64,000 bases of DNA. Origin: Saccharum officinarum (lineage: Eukaryota; Streptophyta; Magnoliopsida; Poales; Poaceae). Where the stretch lies: positions 14,410,346-14,474,345 of the forward strand of contig CM036215.1 of assembly GCA_020631735.1 (NCBI GenBank), given 5' to 3'. Numbering within the stretch: the stretch's first letter is position 1; each line of letters begins with the position of its first letter. A model generated the notes under the pieces. That model saw only the letters and a program-made list of their open reading frames with translations. It was not told where the DNA came from and made no database searches. Made by a program: the position numbers and the translations under genes. Positions 25,883 to 37,060 of the stretch are shown one piece after another.

Positions 25883-27320
25883 GAAGACACGCTCGTCAGC
25901 TTTCTAAGGGAGAACGTCAATGTGTTTGCATGGAAGCCCACAGACATGCCTGGAGTACCTCAGGAGTTGATCGAGCACTCCTTGGATGTTTCAAAGACCG
26001 CCAAGCCAATCAAATAGAAGCTACAATGGTTCACACGGGACAAAAAGGAGGCAACTAGGATAGAAGTAAACCAGCTCTCAGCTGCTGGCTTTATCAAAGA
26101 GGTGTATCACCTGGAGTGGCTTGCCAACCCGATTCTTGTAAGAAAAAAGAATAATGAATGGACAATGTGCGTTGATTACACCGATCTCAGCAAACACTGC
26201 CCTAAGGACCCCTTCGTCTTGCCTCATATAGATGAGGTCGTAGATTCTACCGCTAGCTGCGAGCTCTTATCTTTCCTAGATTGTTACTCTAGCTACCATC
26301 ATATCTCTCTGAGAGAGGAGGACCAGATCAAGACGTCATTCATCACGCCCTTCGATGCTTACTGCTACATGACCATGTTGTTTGGGCTCAAAAACGCTGG
26401 TGCAACCTATCAACGAGCCATCCAGCAATGCCTCAAAGACCAGATCAGAGATCAGCTCGTTGAGGCATATGTTGATGATGCAGTGGTAAAGACCAAAGTG
26501 GCCTCTACACTGGTCGACAACCTCGACCAGACCTTCAAGGCACTCAATAAGTTTCAATAGAAGCTAAATCCCAAGAAGTGCATATTTGGCGTGCCATCTA
26601 GCATATTGTTTGGCAACAAAGTTAGCCATGATGGCATACGGCCTAACACAGAAAAAGTCAAAGCTATCATGAAGATGAAACCACCCAAGTGTGTCAAGGA
26701 CATCCAGAAGCTAACCGGGTGCATGGTCACTCTGAGTCGATTCATATCGTGGCTCGGCAAAAAGGGTTTGCCATTCTTCAAACTCCTCAAGGCAAAGGAG
26801 AAGTTTGAGTGGTCGGAGGAAGCTAACACTGCTTTTGCAGAGCTTAAGCAGTTTCTCACATCTTCGGTCCTAACGGCGCCCAAGGAAGGCAAGACTTTGC
26901 TGCTCTACATTGCGGCAACCAATCATGTAGTGAGCACTGCAATTGTCATCGAGTGCGACGAGGTCAGACATGTGTATAAGGTCTAGTGACCAGTATACTT
27001 CATCAGTGAGGTACTCAATGAGTCCAAGACCCGATACCCCTAGGTCCAAAAGCTGCTCTATGTTGTCCTGATCACCTCTCGTAAATGACACCATTATTTT
27101 GATACTTACCCCATTGAAGTGGTCACTGAGTTTTTGCTGGGGGGGCATCTTGCGCAATAAAGATGTCAACAGGTGCATTATCAAGTGGGCATTGGAGCTT
27201 AGCCCATACTCGCTGGAATTTTGAAGCCGCACAACTATCAAGTCACAAGTGCTGGTCGACTTCATTATCGAATGGACATATATGAATACACCCGTCTCTG
27301 ATAGCTCCCCCGAGCACTGA
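25883..27320 (+). pseudogene. reverse transcriptase of the Tat-like element, broken
   Basis: Ty3/gypsy RT motifs are read in order: GFIKEV near 26092, a CVDYTDLSKHCPKD segment near 26168, FLDCYSSYHHI near 26272, FGLKNAGATYQR near 26380 and the catalytic YVDD at about 26470. The connection domain (PPKCVKDIQKLTGC) is near 26678. Stops occur at about 26015, 26558, 26984, 26987, 27040, 27088, 27223 and 27316, again mainly TAG. The catalytic aspartates are still present but the frame is dead. Confidence 0.85.
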
Positions 27321-27836
27321 AAGATGTATTTTGATAGCTCCCTCAATATCGACGGTGTCGGGGCAGGGGTGTATTTCATCTCGTCATCTGGGGACAGGCT
27401 GAGCTATGTCCTCCGAATGCACTTCAGGGCCTCCAATAACGCCGCTGAGTATGAGGCAGCTCCGCATCGCCTCCGCATCGCCGGTGAGCTCGGCATAAAA
27501 AGGCTCAAGGTGTTAGGTGATTCTACTCTTGTCATAAACCAGGTAAACAAGGACTGGGACTGTACCAGTGAAAGGATGGATGCTTACTACGCACAGATCA
27601 GAAAGCTAGAGAACAAATTCTATGGCCTAGAGTTTCATCACGTGGTCCGGGCTGACAATGAAGCAGCTGATAAGCTATCGAAGCTAGGATCAACCCGGGT
27701 AGTGATCCCCCATGGAGTTTTCATTCATGACCTTGTTAAGCAGTCCATCGAGGAAGAAGAGAAGCCTGTGGTTGAACTGTCGTCTGTAGACCAGTTGGTC
27801 GCCGTGATTCCGACCATCGGCACCGACTAGAGAGAG
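27321..27836 (+). pseudogene. additional archaeal-type RNase H domain, diagnostic of the Tat lineage
   Basis: A second RNase H follows the RT connection region, with MYFDSS (catalytic Asp), the SNNAAEYEA segment (Glu), GDSTLVINQ (Asp) and the RADNEAADKLSKL segment (final Asp). This extra domain is typical of Tat/Retand/Ogre-type Ty3/gypsy elements. The block 27324-27827 is open and is closed by a TAG where related proteins have Trp. Confidence 0.8.
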
Positions 27837-29066
27837 CAATTCATTCGGTATCTCACCTCTGTAGAGGTTCCCCAGGACAAGACCGAGATGGAACGCCTCA
27901 TACAGCGTAGCAAGCATTATGTGCTGGTCGAGGGGATGCTTATGCGCAAAAACACAAAGGAAGAATTGTTGCAAAAATGCGTGTCCCGGGAACATGGAGT
28001 GAAGATTTTGGAAGAGATCCATGCTGGCACTTATGGCAACCACGTTGCTTCGCACACACTGGTTGGTAAAACTTTCCGGGCAGGTTTCTATTGGCTCTCA
28101 GCCTCGCCGATGCTGAGAAGCTGGTCCATCATTGTGAGGGGTGTCAGTTCTTTGCCAAGCAGACTCACGTTCCAGCCCATGAACTCCAAACCATTCCAGC
28201 GTCCTAGCCTTTCGCATGCTGGGGACTAGATATGATCGGGCCTTTTAAGCCAGCTCCGAGAGGTTTCCGCTAGGTTTACGTCATTATCGACAAATTTTCC
28301 AAATGGATTGAGTACAAGCCCTTAGTCTCGGGGACTGCGAAGAAGGCAGCTGAGTTGCTCGATGAAATTATCCACCACTTCTTTGGCCTTCCTAACAGCA
28401 TCATCACCGACCTAGGGTCCATGTTCATCAGTAATGATTTCTAGAACTTCTGCGATGACAGAGGCATAGTTGTCAAGTACGTTTTGGTGGTGCACCCAAG
28501 GACTAACAGATAGGCTGAGCGAGCGAATGGTATGATCCTTGCTGCATTGAAGAAAATATTGTACAGGGCAAACGATAAACATCCTAGGAGATGGTTAAAG
28601 GAGCTGCTGGCCATAGTTTGGGGACTGGGGACCTAGCCTAGACGCAATACCAGCATTTCCCCGTACTTCATGGTCTTTGGCTCTGAGGCTATGCTACTAG
28701 CCGACATTGCTTTCCAGTCACCAAGGGTCGAGAACCATGACGAGGAGAGGTTGAATGAAGTCAGAGAGCTTGAGGTTAATTACATCGAGGAACAGCGCCT
28801 TGACACCTGTGCGCGCATGGCTAAATATTTAGAAGGCTTGTGTAGGTACTATAACGCAATGTCAAGGATAGATTCTTTGTGGTCAACGATTTGGTTCTGC
28901 GATGGAAGTAGAAGATAGAAGGATTGCATGAGTTAGCGTCGCATTGGGAGGACCCTTACGTGGTTAAGGTGGTCACTAGGCATACCTCTTATAGGCTGTG
29001 TGATCTCGATGAAGTTGACATCCCGAATTCATGGCATATCGACCACCTTAGGCGCTTCTATGCTTG
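27837..29066 (+). pseudogene. integrase of the Tat-like element, broken
   Basis: The zinc-binding N-terminal part lies near 27980-28170: an H-H pair around HAGTYGNH, then a C-x2-C in CEGCQ after a frameshift near 28080-28095. The core has Asp in GLDMIGPF (about 28225), Asp in ITDLGS (about 28406) and Glu in RAERANG (about 28516). Stops at about 28273, 28441, 28510 and 28636 are all TAG. A C-terminal domain near 28920-29060 ends in HIDHLRRFYA and a stop near 29065. Confidence 0.8.
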
Positions 29067-29689
29067 ATCCGCTACTAAGAAAGATATGTACTCTTTTTGT
29101 ACTTCAAGTACTCAATAAATGTTTCATCGTGCTTTTATTGCCATCTCTTTTGTGTATCGCAATATCTCCTAATGCCGACCAGTTTTTCTCCTACTTGAGT
29201 TTCCTAGAGCCGGTACTGTCTCTGATTTCTCCCCACACGTGCATGAGATCCGTTCACTATGTTTTGGGTGATCGGTAGTAGATCCCTGCCATGATCGGTA
29301 GTTTTACGCATGCCTAGGCTCCATGCCTCACACTCTAGACTGCTGGTCGGACACGGGCTGGCGTGACTCTAGGATGGAATAACTACTCGTGCTTACCATA
29401 AAACATGATAAAAACAAAGTTTTCATGACTAATATCACGACTACGTATTATACAGAGATATAATATCTGGTTCGCATGGGCACCGAGTGCTCCACTATAA
29501 TTTACTTAATGTTTTTACAAAAGCACTGAGTGCTTCATCATAACTTAAACTATAGATGGAAGTTTTTTCTAGGTCTAACCTAATGACTGCTTTGTCCAGT
29601 CTCGCCACACAGGTCCACATCAGCTATCATCTTCGATGCCATTTCCATTGAAGTAATCCTAAGCTGCTCGGCCTTCCCCTGATCGGTGT

Positions 29690-31990
29690 GTTGGACACGC
29701 TGGTCTCTAGCCTCTTCAGGTCCACTCTAGGGTAGTGTGACTGCACCACGCCTAACAGGTGGGCGGCCACGTACTCGCTAGCATCGCGGATGTATTGTTT
29801 GAACTAGGTCTAGGAGCTCTGGCACTTCTCACGATGGCTTCTGGTCAGGCTAGTCGGTCGGTTGGTGCCTCTTTAGGTACCATGCTGATCAGGTCTAGCA
29901 CTAGCTTGATTCCTTGTTCCATCACCTTACACTTGGACACCAAGTGGTCCTTCTCCTTTATCAGTGCTTCCAGGTGTGTCTTCGCGTTTTGGCGTACGAC
30001 TGCACTCAAGCATAAGACCGTGCTGAACATGATGAATAATACTAAACGGAATCAACAACTGAGTTGCCGATAACTTACTTGAGAAGTCCTTGTCTAGCTT
30101 GGTCACCCGCTCCTTCAGCTTGGTGTTCTTGCTGGTCAGATGAGCAACTTTGTCTTTGCGCTCCTTATCGAGTTGGTCGTTTTTCTCCACCAGCTCCTTG
30201 TTGTTTTCTGCTAGTCGAGCTAGCTTGTCAACAAGAAGCATCTTTTTTGCCTCTATGCCTGCCGACTAGAGCGTGGTTTGTTAACAAGTCGTAAGGAGAA
30301 TAATGCACAAAGATTTTGTCATATACCTTTCTTTTCCCAGTCAAGGCGGTGGCGCTGCTCATCTACGCTGGCCTGCAGCGTGTCCTGTTCATTCTAGGCC
30401 TACTGTAGCATCACTTGCAGACGCACTACGTCCTCTTTCAGGGCTCTATTTTCTTCCACGGTTGGGCGATAGTGTCGAAGCACCATTTTTGGTACTCCGA
30501 TGTTTTCTCAATGCTCTGCAATACAATGAAGGATTGGTGATGGCAATCTCTACAATAGCCTAATAGGGTCAGATTGGGTTTCCGGTGCTCTTACCTTTAT
30601 TTGGCCCATCAGGTCATCAATTGTTCGCTGTAGTTTGTGGACGGCCAGGTCTGAGTGGTCTTCTTCATAGAACACCCACTCGTCGCCCCACTTCCTTGCA
30701 ACACGGACGCATTGAGGCGCCACGTTTTCTTCTTTCGGGCGGACAATTTTGTTAATCTCTGCCTCCTCCTCAACTGCAGCGGCTTCAACTGTCGGAGCCT
30801 CTATAGCAAGGTTCCTGGTGCCGCTCTTGTCGACCACTACAACACCCATTATGCCGCCTGAGGTGGCACTAGGCTCTTCGGCAGTGGGTGTGGGCTCTTC
30901 ATGCTGCTGCTTTTGTGGTGTGCTGGTTGGCGGTGCTGCTGGACCCGGCATGCTTCTCTGCAGCGTGGCTGCTCTCTCCCCAACTGATGGTGGTTGGCTG
31001 CTAGTGGGGTGCTCCACGTCTTCCATGGACTTCGGCCTACACCAGCCTAATAAGCTACTGCCTTACAATAACAACAAGGGGTTATAACAATTACTTACAT
31101 TTCTGAGCGCATGAATGCGGCCCTAAATGACCAACTGCTCTGGCTCCCGCTCCCCGTAGCGTGGGTACCAGCTGCATGGCTGCTGCTTGCTTGCTCCATC
31201 CCGGCTTGACCACCCACGGGGACTACTGAGCCAGTTTGCCCCATGCTTGGTGCGGCCGTCTGGGCCCGGCGACGCAGCTCGAGGAGGCGTCATCGCTCGG
31301 GGAGGTGTAGGCACCATTGGAGGTGTCATTGCTTAGGGAGGCATAGGCACCCTTGGTGTGTTGGTGCGCGGGGTGCATTCTGTGTCCTCTACCGACGTGC
31401 CAGTGGCATCTCATCCTCCTCCTCTTCCTCGTCGTTGGTCATGTCGGCCATGACTTTACATCATTTTTGGCCGCTCTCCTAGTCATCAATGATCAAAGGA
31501 CCCCCATGCCTAGGGGGTCAGTGGACTTCCTCTTCTAGGAAGGCCTCTCTGCTATGGGGCGCTTCCCAGCTACCTTCCTCGTCATGCGAGGTTCCCGTGC
31601 ATCCACGCCGGTCGGTCAGTTATCGTCGGGCACGTCGGAGATGTACACTGTTGCCCGGTCCTGGCTACGGATCTTGCAAACATCAGATTAAGCATTACGG
31701 TTACAGACTGACAACTATCAAATATGCAATTGAAACTGTGGGTGACTTTGGACATACCTATGGTGGCGGCGCTGTCAATTTATATGCCTTCATTGTGTTT
31801 GACAACAGCCGGTACCCTAACAAGTCGAACAGTTGTGCCAACCACCAGTTAACCTCATCGCGCATGAGGTTCCTTCTAGACTCCCTAGTGGGGTCATCTA
31901 ACCCCGAGTACTCATACAGCGGATGCACCCACTCCTTGCAGGGTTGCACCCATCTGCAGATGACCCCAGAGTGGGCCTGTTTCGCCATTT
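29690..31990 (-). pseudogene. antisense extra ORF (aORF) of the Tat-like element, fragmented
   Basis: Opposite to pol, the minus strand between the integrase and the 3' LTR holds a chain of protein-like segments. 31988-31758 has a WVHPLYEYSGLDDPTRES segment. 31329-31126 is rich in Pro, Met and Thr. 31026-30550 is an acidic and Ala-rich 158-residue stretch. 30241-29927 is Lys/Glu-rich with heptad-like spacing, likely a coiled coil, and 30030-29845 continues it. Composition is far from random. Tat-lineage elements of grasses are known to carry an antisense ORF here (maize Grande gene 23 is the named example). Function is unknown. Stops and possible introns separate the pieces. Confidence 0.55.
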
Positions 31991-32034
31991 TTATATATGA
32001 CTCGATTTTAGCACGCTAGTGCATTATGTGGCTC

Positions 32035-32425
32035 GACAGCAAAGCTAGGGACTGCTACGTGGCAGACCTATCTATATGCATTAGTTTGATGCCCTTGTTG
32101 TCCACGACTGAGCTAGGGACTAAATCCGCAGTAGAGCTATGGAGTGGGCCCACAACTGAGTTGGGGGATGCCTTGTAGCGGAGCTGGGGGCTGCCATATG
32201 GCAGAGCCATGGGCTGTTTCTATTTTAGGGCCCACAACCGAGTTGAGGGATGTCTCACAGTAGAGCTAGGAGTTGCCACATGGCAGAGCCATGGGTTCTT
32301 ATCCACGGCAGAGCCGGGGATTGGGTCCACAGCAGAGCTAGGAACTGGGCCCACAGTAGAGCTGGGGACTGTGCCATGACAGAGTCATGGTGTGTAATTC
32401 TCAACTGAGCTGGGGATGTTGCTCT
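32035..32425 (+). repeat. degenerate tandem repeat in the 3' untranslated region
   Basis: A unit of about 25-45 bp with the core GCAGAGCTGGGGACTG recurs about a dozen times in variants (CAGTAGAGCTAGG, ACTGAGTTGGGG, GGCAGAGCCATGGG). Such arrays between pol and the 3' LTR are a known trait of Tat/Ogre-type elements. It has no coding potential. Confidence 0.65.
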
Positions 32426-32821
32426 TTAGATCTTGGCACCACATGATCAAGTCACCTGCTGTTAGGCTCGGGGACTAAGTGGGCACACTTCACCTTACGG
32501 TGAATGTGCTTAACTTTTTTGCAAACATGATTTGTTACATAGTGCCAAAGGCGCGACCCCTACCGTAACACGACTAGATCCTGAGGATCACATCTCTTGA
32601 CATTATGGCAGAGCCAATGGTGCCACACATCATTAACTTTCCACAATGAAACTTAAGTGGGCACACTTCATCAAAGATGAACTATTTTTCTTTTTTCTCG
32701 GAGCACCATGCATTTTTCGACAAAGTGTGGTGGTCGGCTATCAACTGAACTGGTCAGAAGGGTGGGAATGTTCCTCGGCAGACCACCCTTTTGGTCGGGT
32801 GCTTCAGGACTTCAAGCCTCA

Positions 32822-33058
32822 CTAGTCGGAGAAGGTCAAAACGGTGTGTCTCATCAAAATACATAGTGCTCGGGGACTAGCTGTGGGGGTATAGACCCGT
32901 ATACCCTCATGGCTCCACATGGGTCATGCCAGGCAAGGTGGCCCAACTTGCCAGAAAGGGCCGCGTGGATCTCCGAACTGCTCGATGAACCGTCTGGAGC
33001 AAGTAGAGACTACTTGATAGTCAAGGAAACCTAGTCGGTTAGGATAGATATCGTGTCC
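32822..33058 (+). repeat. left copy of breakpoint duplication 1 (element tail plus first 177 bp of 3' LTR)
   Basis: This segment covers the last 60 bp of the internal region and the first part of the 3' LTR (from 32882), ending at GTGTCC. An inverted copy lies at about 34954-35190. At 33058/33059 the LTR is joined abruptly to the middle of a copia LTR in reverse orientation, with at most 1 bp of overlap. Confidence 0.8.
32868..32881 (+). other. polypurine tract region of the Tat-like element
   Basis: GCTCGGGGACTAGC lies directly before TGTGGGGG of the 3' LTR and is repeated in inverse at 35131-35144. This is the usual position of the plus-strand primer. Confidence 0.6.
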
Positions 33059-34143
33059 ACAAGGTTGCTATGTCAATGCAAATGGCCAAGAGAGTGAACA
33101 AGAGCCGGCCAAACGATATTTATAGACACCCCTAAACAATAGAGCCGTTACCTCTATTATTGGGTTGTCTGCGTGGTGACCAGAAGCATCTAGTGTGGCA
33201 ACCGGATGCGTCTGGTCGTTGCCGCGAAGCCACCTGTCCACTTCAAACGAATTAGTCGTTGGCGCCCAACAGCTATCTTTGCGCGCACTAACACAAGTTG
33301 ATCAGACGCGCCATTTATAAAATGATTGGACGCAGGTGAGGCAGCGTTAGGTCGAGTCCAGAGAGCTCCTAGAGCCGCTCTGGACCGACTGGACGTGTCT
33401 GGTTTCACCTGATCAGACGCTCTCCATGTCAGGTCACGTTGCTCGCACGCTACTCTCTCTGACTACCATAGCTGATGCATGAACAGTGATCACCCAGCGT
33501 CCGGTCACCTTCACGAGCTAGAGTCCAGTCACCTAGGCCTTAGTCGCTCACGATGGTTGCAATACTAGATGTGTCCAGTCCCCATACCGAACGCATCTGG
33601 TCACCTCTTCAGCACTTGCCCGAGCTAGGGTAACATACCGAACACATCCGGTCACCCTGTGACCAGCGCCAAACACCTTTCTTCATCACCCTTGCTCAAA
33701 TGTGCTAACCACCAAGTGCATCATCTTGTGCATGTGTGTTAGCATATTTTAACAAATGTTTTCAAGGGTGTTAGCTCTCCACTAGATCCTAATGCATATG
33801 CAATGAGTTAGAGCATCTAGTGGCACTTTGACAACCACATTTCGATACGAGTTTCATCCCTCTTAATAGTACTGCTATCAATCATAAATCACTCACACCC
33901 TCTATGGTGTCTTGAGTGCAAACCAAAAAGCTCTTATAAGATTTCACCTTTGTCTTGAGCTTTTTGTTTTTCTCTTTCTCCTTTTCCAAGCCGAGCCTTG
34001 ATCATCATGGTCACCACACCATCGTCATGATCTTCACTATTGCTCCACCACTTAGAATAGTGCTACCTATCTCATGATCACTTGATAAACTAAGTTAGCA
34101 CTAAGGGTTTCATCAATTTACTAAAACCAAACTAGTGCTTTTA
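33059..34143 (-). mobile_element. first half of a copia solo LTR, inverted
   Basis: Read on the minus strand, this starts near 34143 with a TTTGGTTTTAGTAAATTG motif close to the start of SIRE/Maximus LTRs. It continues through decayed variants of the GACCGGACGCGTCCGGTC palindrome and ends at the breakpoint. Its last 179 bp (33059-33237) are repeated in inverse at 35191-35368. The second half of the same LTR follows on the plus strand at 35191-36181. The minus-strand 5-bp flank is AAGAT. Confidence 0.7.
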
Positions 34144-34464
34144 ATCTTCCTCCTTGCTTTTCTGCTGCCTTGCATCGGTGTCTCTTCCTCCTCTAGCGTC
34201 GGTTGGGCATCTGTCACCCCCTCCCTCTCTTTCTTGATGCTGGTGACGCTCGGGCCGACGCGCGACCCGCGTGGGCGTGGGAAACGACTACAGGCGCGAG
34301 CATCACATCTAGGTGCTAGTTGTTCCTTTTTTGTCTACCATGTTAAACTATTTTGCCAAACAAGATAAAAAAATAGCTCAACTTTAACGTGAAAACTGCT
34401 CGTGAAGCTAAACCCCAAAAGCGACTTCACTGGTACGTGAAGCTGAACATTGACACACGGGGCT
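34144..34464. other. unassigned repeat-like spacer inside the inversion
   Basis: About 320 bp between the copia half-LTR and the MITE-like piece. CGTGAAGCT motifs recur at 34411 and 34435, around AAACCCCAAAAGCGACTTC. This suggests another small DNA-transposon remnant. No gene is seen; the ORF at 34135-34365 has no recognisable domain. Confidence 0.3.
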
Positions 34465-34664
34465 TAAGACTATCTCTAACAACAACACCCAAAATACAAG
34501 ACCCATTCAACATTTGGGTAGCGCTGTAGGCAAATGGTTCAATACCCATTCGACATCTTCTCCAACAACAGGACCCAAAAGAGAATCTTTTCTGCAAATG
34601 GGTTTCTAGAAGAGAGGATGCTCATATTTAGGTTGTGCCTCTCAGACAACCCAAAATGGGTCTC
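34465..34664 (-). repeat. right piece of the MITE-like target repeat, inverted
   Basis: Read on the minus strand it starts GAGACCCATTTTGGG and keeps the ACCCAAA and TCTCCAACA motifs. GAGAC repeats the 5-bp flank found before the 5' LTR at 8037-8041. It therefore marks the true right end of the Tat-like element, now flipped. Confidence 0.55.
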
Positions 34665-35130
34665 TGTCGAAGAGATGTGGTTGGCAGTCTACCGAGGGGT
34701 ATGCCCACGGTAGTAGATTATCGATGGAGGTGAGCAAGACAATGAACTAGATGGTGACGCAAGATGAACATAGGGTTTATCCAGGTTCAGGCCATGAACA
34801 GTGTAATGCCCTACGTCCTGCATTTCTGTGGATTGTATTGATGCGTGATGAGATATTTTGAGGGGGTTCTTGCCCGCCTTATATAGTTTAGGGGGCAAGG
34901 TTACAGATCTAAGGAATCTAATCCCAGCCGATTACAACTGCTGTATCCACGGAGGACACGATATCTATCCTAACCGACTAGGTTTCCTTGACTATCAAGT
35001 AGTCTCTACTTGCTCCGGACGGTTCGCCGAGCAGTTCGGAGATCCACGCGGCCCTTTCTGGCAAGTTGGGCCACCTTGCCTGACACGACCCATGTGGAGC
35101 CATGAGGGTATACGGGTCTATACCCCCACA
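34665..35130 (-). mobile_element. displaced, inverted 3' LTR of the Tat-like element
   Basis: A full 466-bp LTR on the minus strand, starting TGTGGGGGTATAGACC at 35130 and ending TTCGACA at 34665. It matches the 5' LTR over its whole length, including the TATA box region. Next to its start (35131-35190) lies the inverted tail of the element, showing it was the 3' LTR and not an independent insertion. Confidence 0.85.
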
Positions 35131-35190
35131 GCTAGTCCTTGAGCACTATGTATTTTGATGAGACACACCGTCTTGACCTTCTCTGACTAG
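34954..35190 (-). repeat. right copy of breakpoint duplication 1
   Basis: Inverse copy of 32822-33058: the element tail (35131-35190) plus the first part of the LTR. At 35190/35191 it joins the plus-strand second half of the copia LTR. Confidence 0.8.
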
Positions 35191-36181
35191 ACAGGTGGCT
35201 TCGCGGCAGCAACCAGACGCGTCCGGTCGCCACACTAGATGCTTCTGGTCACCACGCAGACAGCCCAATAATAGAGGTAACGGCTCTATTGTTTAGGGTG
35301 TCTATAAATATCGTTTGGCCGACTCTTGTTCACTCTCTTGGCCATTTGCATTGACATAGCAACCTTGTGAGCTTAGCCAAAGCTCTCCTACTCATCTCCA
35401 TCATTGATTCATCATCTTTGTGAGATTGGAAGAGAATTCAAGTGCATTGATTGAGTGTTTGCATCTAGAGGCACTTGGTGTTCGTGTTTCACTGCTGGAT
35501 TCGCTTGTTACTCTTGGTGGTTGCCGCCACGTAGACGATTTGGAGCAGCGAGGATCATCGAGCGGAGGTTGGTGATTGTCTCCGGCTCCGATCGTGGTGA
35601 TTGTGCGGGGTTCTTGAGCCTTCCCCGTGAAAGATCACGAAAGGCATCACTAGTGGATTACGCGCGGCTAGTGGATCCCCATCTTATGTTGGTTATGCGG
35701 CACCCGGTTGTGGGTTTGGCGCGTGAACCTCCAAGTGGGTGAATCACCACAACGAGGACTAGCTTGCCAGCAAGCAAGTGAACTTCAGTAAAAAATCATC
35801 ATGTCATCATTTGATTCCGAGGTGATTGGTCTTTATTGGTATTCATTGTTGTGATTGATTGGTTTATTCCTCCACTCGGCGATATAACCATCTTGCTCTC
35901 TCTCTTTATATTACCGCAAACTAGTTGTCAAGCTCTTTAGTGTAGCTAGTTGTGAGAGCTTCTTAGTTTGATTAGTGTGGCTCTTTAGTTAGCCTTTGAG
36001 AGCACACTAACTTAGTATAGTGACATAGTCATTGTGTGAATAGAGACTATAGAAACTAGAATTATGGTATGTGTCTTGCATTTTTAGTAGGCTAGCGCAA
36101 CATTCGCTTCACCTTATATTTGTCTAACCACTTTGCTTAGTGTTGTTGTATAAATTTTTATAGGGCCATTAGGACCTTTCA
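35191..36181 (+). mobile_element. second half of the split copia solo LTR
   Basis: It starts inside the LTR at ACAGGTGGCTTCG and runs through the TATA box TCTATAAATA (35301-35310) and the leader to an ATTAGGACCTTTCA end at 36181. Its first 178 bp are the inverse of 33059-33237. The flank after it is GAGAT, which differs by one base from AAGAT at the other end, as expected for an aged 5-bp target-site duplication. The joined halves would make an LTR of about 1.9 kb. Confidence 0.7.
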
Positions 36182-37060
36182 GAGATGCAACACCTGAACA
36201 TCTAAATAAAACACTTGCAACATACGTTTGAAGGCAGATGAAACACTTGAAACATGCATATGAAACACTTATACAACACCAGATCTAATTTAAAATATCT
36301 AGATGAAAACACTTACAACATACATATGAAAACATCTGAAACACTTGCAAAAATATATGCAACATCCGGATAAAACGCTTACAAACATACGTCTGAAAAA
36401 ATAGATAAAACATTCGGAACATACACTTGAAACATATATGTATAACCATTGCAGCATGTGCAACATCCCGATCTACTTTTGCAATATGAAGACACTCGCA
36501 ACATCCAGATGAAACATATGAAACACTTCAAACATACACCTGTAACATAGGCTTTCAATGCAATGTCATCTTGTTATTTGGACAAATGGCGGCTTGTCGT
36601 TGTGGAGCTCGACGCTTGCGCCGAGGTCGACAGTGGCGCATGGAGCTCGTCGTGCGGCAGCGGTGTGGGCAACTCGCCGACGGGACAGCTTCAAACGAAG
36701 CTCACCCCCTCTCCTGCTTGCTGGAGCATCCGTCGTGGAGGCTCGCCGGTTCGGTGGAGACGGCTGTGGCTCGCCAGATCGGTGGAGGTGGCCACATTGA
36801 GTGGGCCGGCTGCAGTGACCCGGCATCACGGTGGAGCGCGGCCACGGCAAGCACGGCCGCGCGCGAGCAGGCAACACGGTGGACGCAGCCGCGTGCGGCC
36901 GAGCAGCGAGGTGGAGGCGGATAGAAGCGAGAGAAAGCGCGGTGGAGAATTTTATTTTTTCGGCAAGATGCGAACGAGAGGGAGCGAAGACGCAATAGCG
37001 AGTGGAGGAGGTGCGTATGTTCGCACGGATGCCGGTGTGAAATCATTATCGACAAAAGAA
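36182..37060. repeat. non-autonomous repeat rich in AAACACTTGCAACAT motifs plus GC-rich segment
   Basis: From 36186 to about 36560 short variants of GAAACACTTGCAACATA recur at irregular 20-30 bp spacing. A GC-rich stretch (36570-36950) with overlapping ORFs on both strands follows. This composite is a familiar interspersed repeat layout in grasses, probably a non-autonomous DNA transposon. Its ends and family were not resolved. No gene is supported. Confidence 0.4.
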
